Source: Mediterraneibacter faecis JCM 15917
GTDB taxonomy: Bacteria > Bacillota > Clostridia > Lachnospirales > Lachnospiraceae
Reading direction: 5' to 3'
NCBI GenBank assembly: GCA_001312505.1
Contig: BBDW01000003.1
Span: forward strand, 62,001-126,000
DNA length: 64,000 bases
Shown here in pieces: positions 1 through 9,300 of this stretch (the stretch's first letter is position 1; each line of letters starts with the position of its first letter). The notes under the pieces are model-generated. The model was not told where the DNA came from. It did no database searches and was given only the letters and a program-made list of their open reading frames with translations. The translations under genes and the position numbers were made by a program.

Positions 1-1
1 G

Positions 2-1298
2 ATTACTTGTAATAAAGTGACAATCCAGAATGGACAGGCTTATGCAACGCTTGTGTTCAGCAGTGATCATTATCAGTATGTGAAAGCGAACGGAAATAAG
101 TATTACACAACAAAAGGCGGCGGATCAGCGACAGCTGTTATCCCGGTTGCGTTGAATCAGAACAATAAGATTATTGGAATGACGGACAAAATGTCTGTCG
201 CACATGAGATAGAATATACGATTTTCATTTATCTTGCAGCGGCTAACGGAGGAACATCTGCAAACGGAACAGTTGCTTCAACAAATAGTAACCAGAAGTT
301 GGACGAAAAAGCACCTGAAATCATAGGCTTGGAATATCAGTCAGAGACAAAGCTTGACTATGCAGAATATTTCAAGATTTATCATTATGATCAGGGGGAT
401 TGTACTTCTTGAAATCGATATGACGAAGGACACAGCAAGAGACCCGGAAAAAGCAGAGGATAAGAAACCAGAAGCGGATGATTCGGACTCAGAAAAATCT
501 TCTAAGAAAAAAGTGGCATCCGTCACAATTAACAGATCTGAGGATGCAAAGTCAGCAGACACAAAGAAATCTGATACCGACAGCAAGTTAGATTCTTCTG
601 CAGAAGAATCCGCAACTCAGGATAATAACGGCACAAGCGAACAGGATCTGGCAGCAGAGCTTTACAAAGGAAATGTTGTGAAATATCTGATCGTTCCGGA
701 GGATGTGGAAGTTCCGGTTGGCCTTGAGCAGGATATGATCATTGTGAAAAAACCGACAGATCATACTTATGCAGAGTCTGATGAGATTCTGAATATGATG
801 AAAGATCTCGATCTTCTTGACAATGTTGCGGCAGTTGGAATGAAGAGCAAAGACTGTACAGTATCCGAGATTGCTGATAAGATGAAAGCAAAAGACGGAG
901 AGAAGAATGCTGAAGTTGCATATGCAGGAACAGCGGACAAACTGAAGTTGAAGAACCTTGTGAAGAGTGAAGTGAATCTTGCATTGTTTACAGGAGATAT
1001 CCTTCCAAGAGAAGATTCAGAAGAAAATGCAAATGCAGCGAAAGATACTGACAAGAAAGAAGATAAAGACAGCAAAGATGCGAAAGAGACTCTGACAGTA
1101 GAAGAACAGGCTGAGCAGTTTGAGAAGCTGACAGAGAAACTTGCGACACTTGGTATTCCGGTACTCGTTGATCGTTCTTCCGAGGAAAAGACGGAGCTTG
1201 GAAAACAGGAGTGGATCAAGGTTTACGGTGTTCTCTACGGATGTGAAGAGCTGACGAACGAGAAGTTTGATGCGGCAGTAGCAGCGGCAGAGAAATAG
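2..1298 (+). CDS. Surface protein: NEAT-like domain plus N-lobe of a binding protein (5' partial, one frame slip)
   Basis: The reading frame is open to the left edge, so the start and any signal peptide lie outside. The first ~85 residues form a beta-rich segment with a heme-binding NEAT-like flavour (tentative). After a short linker comes a region clearly paralogous to the first half of the next gene: both share YLIVPE, a KPT/QPT segment, LGIPVLVD versus LGIPVFVD, and EWIKVYG versus EWIKLYG. A Lys/Glu/Asp-rich low-complexity insert interrupts it. The protein stops where the neighbour's second lobe would begin, so it is an N-lobe-only version of a class III binding protein. The frame breaks at the five G at 394-398; four G give DQGIVLLEID and about 431 residues in this window. 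The role is inferred from context: ligand capture for the ABC transporter downstream. Confidence 0.7.
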
Positions 1299-1312
1299 GA
1301 GAGAAAAATAGA

Positions 1313-2527
1313 ATGAAGATAAGAAGATGCAGAATCACAGCGTTAATGCTTTCAGCTGCACTTCTGCTCGGAGGCTGCGGTTCTACCGCAGCCTCCGGTG
1401 GAAACAGCGGTAATAATTCAGCAGGTACAGATGTAACAAAGGATAAGACCAAAGATGCAGCCGACAAGACAAAAAAAGCACCGGAGATCGAAGGGCTTAC
1501 CTATGAATCTACAATGGATCTGACTTACGCGACAGAATTCGATGTATACTATTATAAGGATGGATATAAGTTGATCGATGTCCATGAAGATAAGCAATAT
1601 CTGATCGTTCCGGAAGGTGAAGAAGAACCGGAAAATCTGGCGGATGATATTGTTGTGATCCGGCAGCCGACAGAGAATATTTATATGGCGGCGACAGCAT
1701 CCATGTCTCTGTTTGATGCAATCGGCGGAATTGACAAGGTAAAATTCTCCGGACTTGAGGCCTTTGGCTGGTATGTAGAGAGTGCAAAGGAAGCAATGGA
1801 ATCCGGAGCGATGACATTTGCGGGAAAATACAGCGAACCGGATTATGAGACTCTCGTTGACGGAGACTGTGATCTGGCAATCGAATCAACGATGATCCTT
1901 CATACACCGAAGGTACAGGAAATGATCGAAGATCTTGGTATTCCGGTATTTGTAGACTACTCAAGTTATGAGTCACATCCGCTTGGAAGAACCGAGTGGA
2001 TCAAGCTTTATGGGGCGCTTCTGAATAAAGAGGAAGAAGCGGATACATTTTTTGACCAGCAGGCTCATGTGATCGAGGAACTGAAAGGCTTCGAGAACAC
2101 GGAAAAGACGGTTGCTTATTTCTATGTGAGTACAGATGGTTCAATCGTTGTGAGAAAATCTGACGATTATATTCCGTCAATGATTGAAATCGCAGGTGGA
2201 AGATATGCGTTCAAAGATCTGAAGAATCCGGACAGCAACGCACCATCTGTTAAACTGACGATGGAAGAATTCTATGCGACTGCTGTAGATGCAGATTATC
2301 TGATCTACAACGGGACGATCGACGGACAGATAAATAGTATCAGTGAGTTGGAAGCAAAGAATGAATTGTTCTCTGAATTCAAGGCGGTGAAAGACGGAAA
2401 TGTCTGGTATACCGGAAAGAACTTATATCAGGCAACAGATACGGTCGGAGAGCTGATCAAAGATATGCATCTGATGCTGACAGACGGTGATGCATCTCAG
2501 ATGACATTTCTTGAAAAAATGGAGTAG
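1313..2527 (+). CDS. ABC transporter substrate-binding lipoprotein (BtuF/FepB type)
   Basis: This 404-residue protein has a basic N-terminus, a hydrophobic stretch and a lipobox LLLGGC with Cys22, so it should be a lipid-anchored binding protein outside the membrane. The body resembles class III periplasmic-binding proteins for siderophores, heme or corrinoids, with two lobes of about 150 residues; motifs include GGIDKVKFSG, LGIPVFVD and GGRYAFKDL. It starts at ATG 1313 behind AGGAGAG. It lies 14 bp after the N-lobe-only paralog and runs into the permease gene, so the genes form one operon. The ligand cannot be read from sequence; iron complex, heme or cobalamin are all compatible. Confidence 0.85.
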   Translation: MKIRRCRITALMLSAALLLGGCGSTAASGGNSGNNSAGTDVTKDKTKDAADKTKKAPEIEGLTYESTMDLTYATEFDVYYYKDGYKLIDVHEDKQYLIVPEGEEEPENLADDIVVIRQPTENIYMAATASMSLFDAIGGIDKVKFSGLEAFGWYVESAKEAMESGAMTFAGKYSEPDYETLVDGDCDLAIESTMILHTPKVQEMIEDLGIPVFVDYSSYESHPLGRTEWIKLYGALLNKEEEADTFFDQQAHVIEELKGFENTEKTVAYFYVSTDGSIVVRKSDDYIPSMIEIAGGRYAFKDLKNPDSNAPSVKLTMEEFYATAVDADYLIYNGTIDGQINSISELEAKNELFSEFKAVKDGNVWYTGKNLYQATDTVGELIKDMHLMLTDGDASQMTFLEKME

Positions 2528-2531
2528 AAGA

Positions 2532-3572
2532 ATGGAGCAGACAAGTTTTCATCAGGAAAATTTCAGACGGCGCACAAGATACACAGCGGTATTTCTGATT
2601 CTTGCAGCAGTATTTTGTGTTGTGACAGTGCTAAATATCAATACTGGAAATGTTTATATTCCGGTGCCGAAGATTCTGCGTATTCTCTTTCTGAAAGAAG
2701 GAGCAGCGACAGAGTACAATATTATATGGAAGATCCGTCTTCCGAGAATTCTGATGGCGGCACTGCTTGGTGGTGCATTGTCTCTTTCAGGCTTTTTGCT
2801 GCAGACATTTTTTTCTAATCCTATTGCTGGACCTTTCGTTCTCGGAATTTCTTCCGGAGCGAAAATGGTCGTGGCACTTACAATGATCGTGTATTTGAAA
2901 TATATCGGAAGATTTTCTTCGTATACACTGATTCTTGCAGCATTTATCGGGTCGCTGATCTCGACGGGATTTATCCTTCTGATGTCGAAAAAAGTGCAGC
3001 ATATGGCGTCTCTTCTTGTCGGGGGGATCATGATCGGATATATCTGTTCGGCTATCACGGATTTTGTTGTGACATTTGCGGATGATTCTGATATTGTGAA
3101 TCTGCATGGATGGTCACAGGGAAGTTTTTCCGGAATGAGCTGGAGCAATATTCGTGTGGCAGCAGTGGTTGTCGGACTTGCGGTGCTGTTTACATTTTTC
3201 CTGTCCAAACCAATCAGTGCATATCAATTGGGAGAAGCATATGCGCAGAGCATGGGAGTCAACATCAAGACATTTCGCGTGATTTTGATCTTGCTTTCCA
3301 GTATTCTGTCAGCGTGTGTGACTGCGTTTGCCGGACCGATTTCCTTCGTGGGAATCGCAGTTCCGTTTCTTGCAAGGAAAGCATTTGGAACATCAAAACC
3401 GATCGTGGTCATACCGGGAACGTTCTTTATGGGAGCTGTGTTCTGTATGATCTGTGACTTGATCGCACGAATGGCACTGGCACCGGTGGAATTGAATATC
3501 AGTACGGTAACTTCTATTCTGGGTGCACCGATTGTTATCTATATGATGATACCGAAGGGAGGAAGAAAATAA
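2532..3572 (+). CDS. FecCD-family ABC transporter permease
   Basis: This 346-residue, highly hydrophobic protein has the size and pattern of FecCD/BtuC permeases (about ten membrane helices). Family features include RLPRILMAALLGGALSLSG near residues 60-80, FSNPIAGPFVLGISSGA, and GPISFVGIAVPFLAR near the C-terminal third. It would form the membrane channel for iron-chelate, heme or corrinoid import. I chose ATG 2532, with GGAG upstream, 4 bp after the lipoprotein stop, rather than an upstream in-frame codon inside the previous gene. A six-G run at 3021-3026 encodes Gly-Gly in LLVGGIMIG and may be inflated, but the frame is intact. Confidence 0.9.
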   Translation: MEQTSFHQENFRRRTRYTAVFLILAAVFCVVTVLNINTGNVYIPVPKILRILFLKEGAATEYNIIWKIRLPRILMAALLGGALSLSGFLLQTFFSNPIAGPFVLGISSGAKMVVALTMIVYLKYIGRFSSYTLILAAFIGSLISTGFILLMSKKVQHMASLLVGGIMIGYICSAITDFVVTFADDSDIVNLHGWSQGSFSGMSWSNIRVAAVVVGLAVLFTFFLSKPISAYQLGEAYAQSMGVNIKTFRVILILLSSILSACVTAFAGPISFVGIAVPFLARKAFGTSKPIVVIPGTFFMGAVFCMICDLIARMALAPVELNISTVTSILGAPIVIYMMIPKGGRK

Positions 3573-3573
3573 G

Positions 3574-4664
3574 ATGGCAGATTATTATTTTCAAATGAAA
3601 GACCTGTCGGTAGGTTATAATGGAAACTCCCTGATCCGTGATATTAATATCGGGATCAACAAGGGGAGATCGTGACTTTGATCGGGCCGAATGGTTCAGG
3701 AAAGTCAACGATTTTGAAAAGTATTACAAGACAGCTGAAAGTCGTTGGAGGAAATGTATTTTTTGACGATACTTCTCTTCTGAAACTGCCGTACAAAGAG
3801 CTTGCGTCTAAGATGGCGGTCGTGTTGACGGATCGGATCAAGACAGAGTTGATGACATGTCATGATATTGTGGCGACCGGACGTTATCCTTACACAGGAC
3901 GGCTTGGGATTCTGACGCAGGAAGATGAATGTCTGGTGGAAGAGGCGATGCAGGCGGTGCATGCGCAGGAGCTTGGCAACCGTGATTTTAATGCGATCAG
4001 TGACGGTCAGAAGCAACGTGTTCTGTTGGCGAGAGCGATCTGTCAGGATCCGGATGTGATCGTTTTAGATGAGCCAACTTCATTTCTGGATGTGAAATAT
4101 AAGCTTGAACTGTTGTCTATTCTTGAGAGGATGGCACGTCAGAAGAAGATTACGGTGATCATGTCTCTTCATGAAATCGATCTGGCACAGAAGATTTCGG
4201 ACAAGATCATCTGTGTCAAAGGCGAGACGATTTCACATTACGGAAGTCCGGAGAAAGTGTTCACAGAAGAAATCATTCGGGAATTGTATGGAATCAATAA
4301 TGGATATTTTGACCCACTTTTTGGAAGTATTGAACTTCCTGCGCCGGAGGGGGAGCCGGAAGTGTTCGTGATCTCTTCCGGTGGAACTGGAATCCCGGTT
4401 TATCGTCGGCTTCAGAAGGAACACATTCCGTTTGCAGCAGGTATTTTATATGAAAATGATATGGATTACCGGCTGGCCAGATTACTTGCGGCAGAAGTGA
4501 TCACGGAAGAACCGTTTGAGGAGATTCGGGAAGAAACGCTTCAGAAAGCATTTGTGACAATGGGAAAATGTAAGCGCGTGATCAATGCCGGAGTAAAGAT
4601 CGGTGCGTGGAACAAAGGGATTGAGAAGCTGCTTGAAAAAGCGGAAAAAGAAGGGAAATTATAA
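3574..4664 (+). CDS. ABC transporter ATPase with C-terminal extension (one frame slip)
   Basis: FecE/BtuD-type ATPase: Walker A GPNGSGKS (residues 38-45 after repair), signature variant SDGQKQR, Walker B VIVLDEP and switch His in SLHEID. As written, the frame stops after about 30 residues because the tract at 3663-3666 has four G where five are needed (NKGEIVTLIG). With the fifth G the gene encodes 363 residues from ATG 3574, immediately after the permease stop. The usual ATPase is about 250 residues; here roughly 110 extra residues follow (from about 245), including ISSGGTGIPVYRRL and INAGVKIGAWNKGIEKL. I do not recognise the extension; it may sense ligand or regulate transport. It is the last gene of the uptake operon and is followed by a strong terminator. 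Confidence 0.85.
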
Positions 4665-4665
4665 G

Positions 4666-4722
4666 AAAGAGTCACGTTAATGCTTAAAATTAATGTTTTA
4701 AAGCATTAACGTGACTCTTTTT
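4666..4722 (+). terminator. Rho-independent terminator of the uptake operon
   Basis: A perfect 20-bp inverted repeat (4666-4685 with 4701-4720) encloses a 15-nt loop. The left arm begins with AAAGAG and the right arm ends in CTCTTTTT, so it could work in both directions. Confidence 0.92.
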
Positions 4723-4842
4723 GTTGCTATTCACTGTGTCGAATGGTAGAATAGAAACAATGACGACCTGTGAAAGGAAGTTATGTATAAAGAAAACAAG
4801 AGAAACTAACAGCGGAGGCTGTTAAATGAGTGGAGGAATTCT

Positions 4843-6219
4843 ATGAGCAACAAAGGACAATCAGGAAAGCGAGCAAGCTTCTCGGGTAAGATCGGGTATG
4901 TGCTTGCAGTTGCGGGCTCAGCAGTCGGCCTGGGAAATATCTGGAGATTCCCGTATTTGGCTGCGAAGTACGGTGGAGGAATCTTTCTTCTCGTGTATTT
5001 GATTTTGACAGTAACTTTTGGATATGTTTTGATCATGTCAGAGACAGCACTTGGACGAATGACAAGAAAAAGTCCTGTCGGAGCATATCAGACTTTCGGT
5101 AAGACGAAATCATTCAAGATCGGTGGATGGCTCAACGCAGTGATCCCGATGTTGATCGTACCTTATTATAGTTCAATTGGTGGGTGGGTTATTAAGTATC
5201 TGGTAGAGTATCTGAGAGGAAATGTGCAGACCGTTGCACAGGATGGATATTTTACAGAATTTATTTCAGATTCTTTCCAGGTAGAAGCATGGTTTATCGT
5301 ATTTGCCGTTCTTGTATTCTGCGTTATCCTTGCAGGAGTTGAGAATGGAGTAGAACGTGTTTCTAAGATCATGATGCCGATTCTGGTTATCCTTGCGATA
5401 ATCGTTGCAATTTATTCTGTGACAAGACCGGGTGCGATCGAAGGTGTGAAATACTTCCTGATCCCAAATCCGAAGCATTTCTCTGCAATGACAGTTGTTG
5501 CAGCGATGGGACAGATGTTCTATTCTCTGTCAATCGCAATGGGAATTTTGTATACATATGGTTCTTACATCGGTAAAGATGTTGACCTTGAGAAGACTAC
5601 AACACAGGTTGAGATTTTCGATACAGCGATCGCAATGCTTGCAGGACTTATGATCATTCCGGCTGTATTTGCATTCTCCGGTGGTAATCCGGATGACCTG
5701 CAGGCAGGACCGTCTCTGATGTTCATCACACTTCCGAAAGTATTTGCAAGTATGGGAGTTGGAAGAGTGGCAGGAATCCTGTTCTTCGTATTAGTACTTC
5801 TTGCAGCAGCAACAAGTGCAATCTCACTTCTGGAGACAAGCGTATCTACCTTCCAGGATGAGCTTCATTGGAGCAGACCGAGATGTTGTATCTTGATGGC
5901 TGTTGTTATGATCGTTATTGGAACATTATCATCCATGGGTTACGGATTACTGGATTTCATTCAGTTCTTTGGTATGGCAAGTCTGGACTTCTTCGACTTC
6001 CTGACAAACTCCGTGATGATGCCGCTTGCAGCACTTGCAACATGTTTCTTGATTATTCGTACAGTTGGATTTGACAAGATCGCAAGGGAGATCGAGCAGT
6101 CATCTGCATTTAAGAGAAAGAAATTATACATGTTCTTTTTGAAATATCTGGCACCAATCTTCCTGATTATTATATTATTAAGTTCTATTGCAAATGTATT
6201 GGGAATTATTTCTATGTAA
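4843..6219 (+). CDS. Sodium-dependent NSS (SNF)-family transporter
   Basis: This 458-residue polytopic protein has the neurotransmitter:sodium symporter signature at its N-terminus: AGSAVGLGNIWRFPYLAAKY, which in LeuT-type proteins lines the sodium and substrate sites in helix 1. About 11-12 membrane helices follow, as usual for bacterial members. It likely imports an amino acid, or possibly a related small solute, driven by sodium. The start at ATG 4843 follows TGGAGGA. It stands alone between two hairpins, so it is probably monocistronic. No frame anomaly was seen. The specific substrate is not predictable by eye. Confidence 0.92.
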   Translation: MSNKGQSGKRASFSGKIGYVLAVAGSAVGLGNIWRFPYLAAKYGGGIFLLVYLILTVTFGYVLIMSETALGRMTRKSPVGAYQTFGKTKSFKIGGWLNAVIPMLIVPYYSSIGGWVIKYLVEYLRGNVQTVAQDGYFTEFISDSFQVEAWFIVFAVLVFCVILAGVENGVERVSKIMMPILVILAIIVAIYSVTRPGAIEGVKYFLIPNPKHFSAMTVVAAMGQMFYSLSIAMGILYTYGSYIGKDVDLEKTTTQVEIFDTAIAMLAGLMIIPAVFAFSGGNPDDLQAGPSLMFITLPKVFASMGVGRVAGILFFVLVLLAAATSAISLLETSVSTFQDELHWSRPRCCILMAVVMIVIGTLSSMGYGLLDFIQFFGMASLDFFDFLTNSVMMPLAALATCFLIIRTVGFDKIAREIEQSSAFKRKKLYMFFLKYLAPIFLIIILLSSIANVLGIISM

Positions 6220-6311
6220 CAGGAAAAATGCTTGTTAAAATAGACGTGGAATGTTGCTGTAAATGTACCTGCATGGTATAATATGACTAGACTTGTAAAG
6301 TTTAGAAACAG

Positions 6312-6366
6312 TTCAGCCATACAACGAAGTGGTCATAAACTGACGGTCTTACGTTGTATGGCTGAA
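6312..6366. terminator. 15-bp inverted repeat between NSS and phosphohexomutase genes
   Basis: Arms 6312-6326 and 6352-6366 are perfectly complementary (TTCAGCCATACAACG and its reverse complement) around a 25-nt loop. The following bases are T-rich but interrupted, so it is either a moderate terminator for the transporter gene or a 5' leader structure of the next gene. Confidence 0.6.
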
Positions 6367-6410
6367 TTGCAATAATTTTACATTTTAAGAAAATAATAGG
6401 AGTGATTAAG

Positions 6411-8093
6411 ATGTATCAGGAAGAGTATAAGCGCTGGATGACAGCAGACCTGGAAGACGCAGATCTGGTGCCGGAATTAGCAAAAATCGAAGGAAATGAT
6501 GACGAGATCAAGGAGCGTTTTGCAGTTGCGCTGAAGTTTGGAACAGCCGGACTTCGTGGAGTGCTTGGAGCAGGAACAAACAGAATGAATATCTACGTTG
6601 TTCGTCAGGCTACACAGGGACTTGCCAACTGGGTGAAAACACAGGGTGGTACACAGACAGTAGCAATCAGCTACGACAGCCGTCTCAAGAGCGATGTGTT
6701 TGCGAAGACAGCAGCAGGAGTTCTTGCAGCGAACGGAATTAAAGTAAGAATTTACGATGCTCTGATGCCTGTACCGGCACTTTCCTTTGCAACACGTTAT
6801 TATAACTGTAACGCAGGTGTTATGGTAACAGCATCCCACAACCCGGCGAAGTATAACGGATATAAGGCATACGGACCGGATGGATGCCAGATGACAGATG
6901 ATGCAGCAGCAATCGTATACGAAGAGATCCAGAAGACAGATGTACTTACAGGTGCGAAGTATATGTCTTTCGCTCAGGGAGTTGAAGAAGGTCTGATCCG
7001 TTTCGTAGGAGATGACTGTAAGGATGCACTGTATGAGGCAATCGAGTCCCGTCAGGTTCGTCCGGGTCTGTGTAAGAGTGCAGGACTTAAGCTTGTATAC
7101 AGCCCACTGAATGGATCTGGATTAGTACCGGTAACACGTGTACTTAAAGACATCGGAATCACAGATGTAACAATCGTACCGGAGCAGGAGTACCCGAATG
7201 GATATTTCACAACATGCAGCTACCCGAACCCAGAGATCTTTGCAGCACTTGAGCTGGGACTGAATCTTGCGAAAGAGACAGGCGCAGACCTCATGCTTGC
7301 AACAGACCCAGATGCAGACCGTGTCGGAATCGCTATGAAGTGCCCAGACGGATCCTATGAGCTTGTTTCAGGAAATGAAGTCGGAGTTCTTCTTCTTGAC
7401 TACATCGCAGCAGGACGTATCGAGAAAGGCACAATGCCTGAGAAGCCGGTAGCAGTGAAATCTCTCGTATCTACACCACTTGCAGATGCAGTTGCAGAGC
7501 ATTACGGAGTAGAACTTCGCAACGTACTGACAGGATTCAAATGGATCGGAGATCAGATTGCGAACCTCGAGGCAGCAGGAGAAGTTGACCGTTTTATCTT
7601 CGGATTTGAAGAGAGCTACGGATACCTTGCAGGACCTTATGTACGTGACAAAGATGCGATCATCGGATCTATGCTGATCTGTGAGATGGCTGCTTACTAT
7701 AGAAGCATCGGAAGCTCACTGAAACAGAGACTGGAAGAGATCTACGCACAGTACGGACGTTATCTCAACAAGATCGACAGCTTTGAATTCCCGGGACTTA
7801 GCGGAATGGATAAGATGTCAGGAATCATGGAAGATCTTCGTAAGAATCCTCTGGAAGAGATCGCAGGATACAAAGTAGCCAGCGTGATCGACTACGAGAA
7901 GACAGAAGAGACAGGACTTCCGAAGGCTAACGTACTTGTTTACAAACTGGAGAACAATGAGACAGTAATCGTTCGTCCATCCGGAACAGAGCCGAAGATC
8001 AAGATCTACTACACAACACTTGGTAAAGATCTTGCAGAGGCAGAGGCTGAGAAAGAGAAGCTTGCAGAAGCACTGAAACCTATTATGGAATAA
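6411..8093 (+). CDS. Phosphoglucomutase/phosphomannomutase (alpha-D-phosphohexomutase)
   Basis: This 560-residue enzyme has all landmarks of the alpha-phosphohexomutase superfamily: FGTAGLRG at the N-terminus, the phosphoserine loop TASHNPAKYNGYK, the metal-binding loop DPDADRVGIA, the sugar loop FGFEESYG, and the phosphate-binding RPSGTEPKIKIYY near the C-terminus. It interconverts hexose 1- and 6-phosphates, feeding polysaccharide precursor synthesis. I chose ATG 6411 behind ATAGGAG, nine bases inside an alternative GTG at 6402. Codon use is strongly biased and the gene has no slip, consistent with a highly expressed housekeeping gene. Such two-domain-long forms are common in Clostridia. 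Confidence 0.95.
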   Translation: MYQEEYKRWMTADLEDADLVPELAKIEGNDDEIKERFAVALKFGTAGLRGVLGAGTNRMNIYVVRQATQGLANWVKTQGGTQTVAISYDSRLKSDVFAKTAAGVLAANGIKVRIYDALMPVPALSFATRYYNCNAGVMVTASHNPAKYNGYKAYGPDGCQMTDDAAAIVYEEIQKTDVLTGAKYMSFAQGVEEGLIRFVGDDCKDALYEAIESRQVRPGLCKSAGLKLVYSPLNGSGLVPVTRVLKDIGITDVTIVPEQEYPNGYFTTCSYPNPEIFAALELGLNLAKETGADLMLATDPDADRVGIAMKCPDGSYELVSGNEVGVLLLDYIAAGRIEKGTMPEKPVAVKSLVSTPLADAVAEHYGVELRNVLTGFKWIGDQIANLEAAGEVDRFIFGFEESYGYLAGPYVRDKDAIIGSMLICEMAAYYRSIGSSLKQRLEEIYAQYGRYLNKIDSFEFPGLSGMDKMSGIMEDLRKNPLEEIAGYKVASVIDYEKTEETGLPKANVLVYKLENNETVIVRPSGTEPKIKIYYTTLGKDLAEAEAEKEKLAEALKPIME

Positions 8094-8107
8094 TAGAAGA
8101 TGGGAAA

Positions 8108-8135
8108 GGGGATCAGATATCTGGTCTCCTTTTTT
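8108..8135 (+). terminator. Terminator after phosphohexomutase
   Basis: GGGGATCA (8108-8115) pairs with TGGTCTCC (8122-8129), with two G-U pairs, followed by six T. Confidence 0.75.
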
Positions 8136-8159
8136 AGGTGCGTACAGCGTTGTTGATTT

Positions 8160-8200
8160 CACGTAGTATGAACAATAACGAAGAGGAATGCCGAGGCATT
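8160..8200. repeat. Intergenic repeat element, copy A
   Basis: A 21-bp motif CACGTAGTATGAACAATAAC(G) at 8160-8180 matches 33233-33253 at 18 of 21 positions. Both copies are followed by a small hairpin with GGAATG and CATTC arms (here about 8186-8200). This looks like a dispersed noncoding element. The rest of the 239-bp spacer (8094-8332) holds the terminator above and A/T-rich sequence before thrH. Confidence 0.5.
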
Positions 8201-8332
8201 CTTGAAAATGTTTTTCGATACCGCTATTAATGAAAATGCATCTAGTAAATATACAGCATATGTGTTAAAATCAATACATTACAGTAAAGTAATAAAGCGA
8301 ATAGAGAACGAAACAGATGGAGGAATATTACG

Positions 8333-8938
8333 ATGTATATAACATGTCTTGATGTAGAAGGAGTATTAGTACCAGAGATTTGGATTGCATTTGCAGAGGC
8401 AAGCGGAATCCCGGAGCTTAAGAAGACGACAAGAGATGAACCAGATTATGATAAGCTGATGAACTGGAGACTTGGAATTCTGAAAGAGCATGGTCTTGGA
8501 CTGAAGGAGATTCAGGAGACGATCGCAAAGATCGATCCGCTTCCGGGAGCGAGAGAGTTCTTAGATGAGCTCCGTACATTCAGCCAGGTGATCCTGATCA
8601 GTGATACATTTACACAGTTTGCTACACCACTGATGGAGAAACTCGGATGGCCGACACTGTTCTGCAACAGTCTGGAAGTAGCTGAGAACGGTGAGATCAC
8701 AGGATTTAAGATGCGTGTAGAGCAGTCTAAGTTAAGTACTGTGAAAGCACTGCAGTCTATCGGATTTGACACAATTGCAAGTGGAGATTCCTACAATGAC
8801 CTTGGCATGATCCAGGCAAGTAAGGCAGGATTCTTATTCCGCAGTACAGAGCAGATCAAGGCAGATCATCCGGAACTTCCGGCATATGAAACTTATGGGG
8901 AATTGCTTGCAGCGATAAAAGATGCGATGAACATGTGA
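8333..8938 (+). CDS. thrH: ThrH-type phosphoserine phosphatase / homoserine phosphotransferase
   Basis: This 201-residue HAD-superfamily protein carries motif I in the ThrH form DVEGVLVPE, motif II in LISDTF, and motif IV in GDSYNDLGM. ThrH proteins release phosphate from phosphoserine and can transfer it to homoserine, linking serine and threonine synthesis. The size matches ThrH (about 200 residues) rather than the longer SerB. The start at ATG 8333 follows ATGGAGGA. The gene stands alone on this strand with no obvious U-tailed terminator; a promoter-like element for the small toxin gene follows within 30 bp. No frame anomaly is seen. Confidence 0.9.
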   Translation: MYITCLDVEGVLVPEIWIAFAEASGIPELKKTTRDEPDYDKLMNWRLGILKEHGLGLKEIQETIAKIDPLPGAREFLDELRTFSQVILISDTFTQFATPLMEKLGWPTLFCNSLEVAENGEITGFKMRVEQSKLSTVKALQSIGFDTIASGDSYNDLGMIQASKAGFLFRSTEQIKADHPELPAYETYGELLAAIKDAMNM

Positions 8939-8958
8939 AATAAAAAATAAAAAGTGGA

Positions 8959-8988
8959 TTGCTATAATCGGTGAGTCCATGTTATACT
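8959..8988 (+). promoter_or_regulatory. Candidate promoter of the type I toxin mRNA
   Basis: TTGCTA (8959-8964), an 18-bp spacer and TATACT (8983-8988). The long structured leader of the toxin gene begins just downstream. Confidence 0.5.
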
Positions 8989-8996
8989 GACTTCAC

Positions 8997-9259
8997 GGGA
9001 AGTCAGAACACCCTTAAGGCGGCCTACCCTCTTCGGAGGGGGGCACCACCCTCCAGACGAAAGAAAGGAGGGATGCCAATGTACGTTACATATTCGGATT
9101 TGATCCAGATAGGTATCTTCATTGTCACTCTCATAGGATTGTGTTACACAATCTTTGGGAGAAAGAAATAGCCGCCACTACTGCCAATAGTGAACGGCTG
9201 ATGCTAAAAAGCATATAAGTTTTCATTGTCGGAAGGTAGGCCGTGTGTTCTAACTTCCC
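8997..9259. repeat. Long-range inverted repeat enclosing the toxin gene
   Basis: GGGAAGTCAGAACAC (8997-9011) pairs at 14 of 15 positions with 9245-9259, and GGCCTACC (9021-9028) pairs perfectly with GGTAGGCC (9235-9242). In the toxin mRNA this would join the 5' leader to the 3' end, as in type I toxin messages kept inactive by end-to-end pairing. A seven-C run at 9256-9262 ends the right arm and its length may be inflated. Confidence 0.7.
9073..9171 (+). CDS. Small membrane toxin of a type I toxin-antitoxin locus (putative holin-like toxin)
   Basis: A 32-residue peptide, MPMYVTYSDLIQIGIFIVTL followed by IGLCYTIF and a basic tail GRKK, is preceded by AAAGGAGG. One transmembrane helix plus a positively charged C-terminus is typical of the small 'putative holin-like toxin' peptides (TxpA/BsrG/Fst-like) found in Firmicutes, which damage the membrane when overexpressed. 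ATG 9079 is an alternative start. The structured leader, 3' hairpins and a likely antisense transcript support a type I arrangement. Family membership is from recognition of the peptide pattern; toxicity is inferred. Confidence 0.75.
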   Translation: MPMYVTYSDLIQIGIFIVTLIGLCYTIFGRKK

Positions 9260-9285
9260 CCCCATCTTTATGTTCAATATATCAC
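9170..9285 (-). ncRNA. Predicted antisense RNA antitoxin overlapping the toxin 3' region
   Basis: On the minus strand, TTGTCA near 9292 and CATAAA near 9270 form a possible promoter reading leftward across the toxin 3' end. The transcript would contain the hairpins seen at AGCCG (9170-9174)/CGGCT (9195-9199) and ATGCT/AGCAT (about 9201-9215), and be complementary to the toxin mRNA end. Boundaries are approximate and inferred. Confidence 0.4.
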
Positions 9286-9300
9286 ATCTGACAACATGAG

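Noticed and set aside
739..1467. Minus-strand open frames opposite the binding-protein genes
   Set aside because: They are shadows of real plus-strand genes with low-complexity translations and no ribosome sites.
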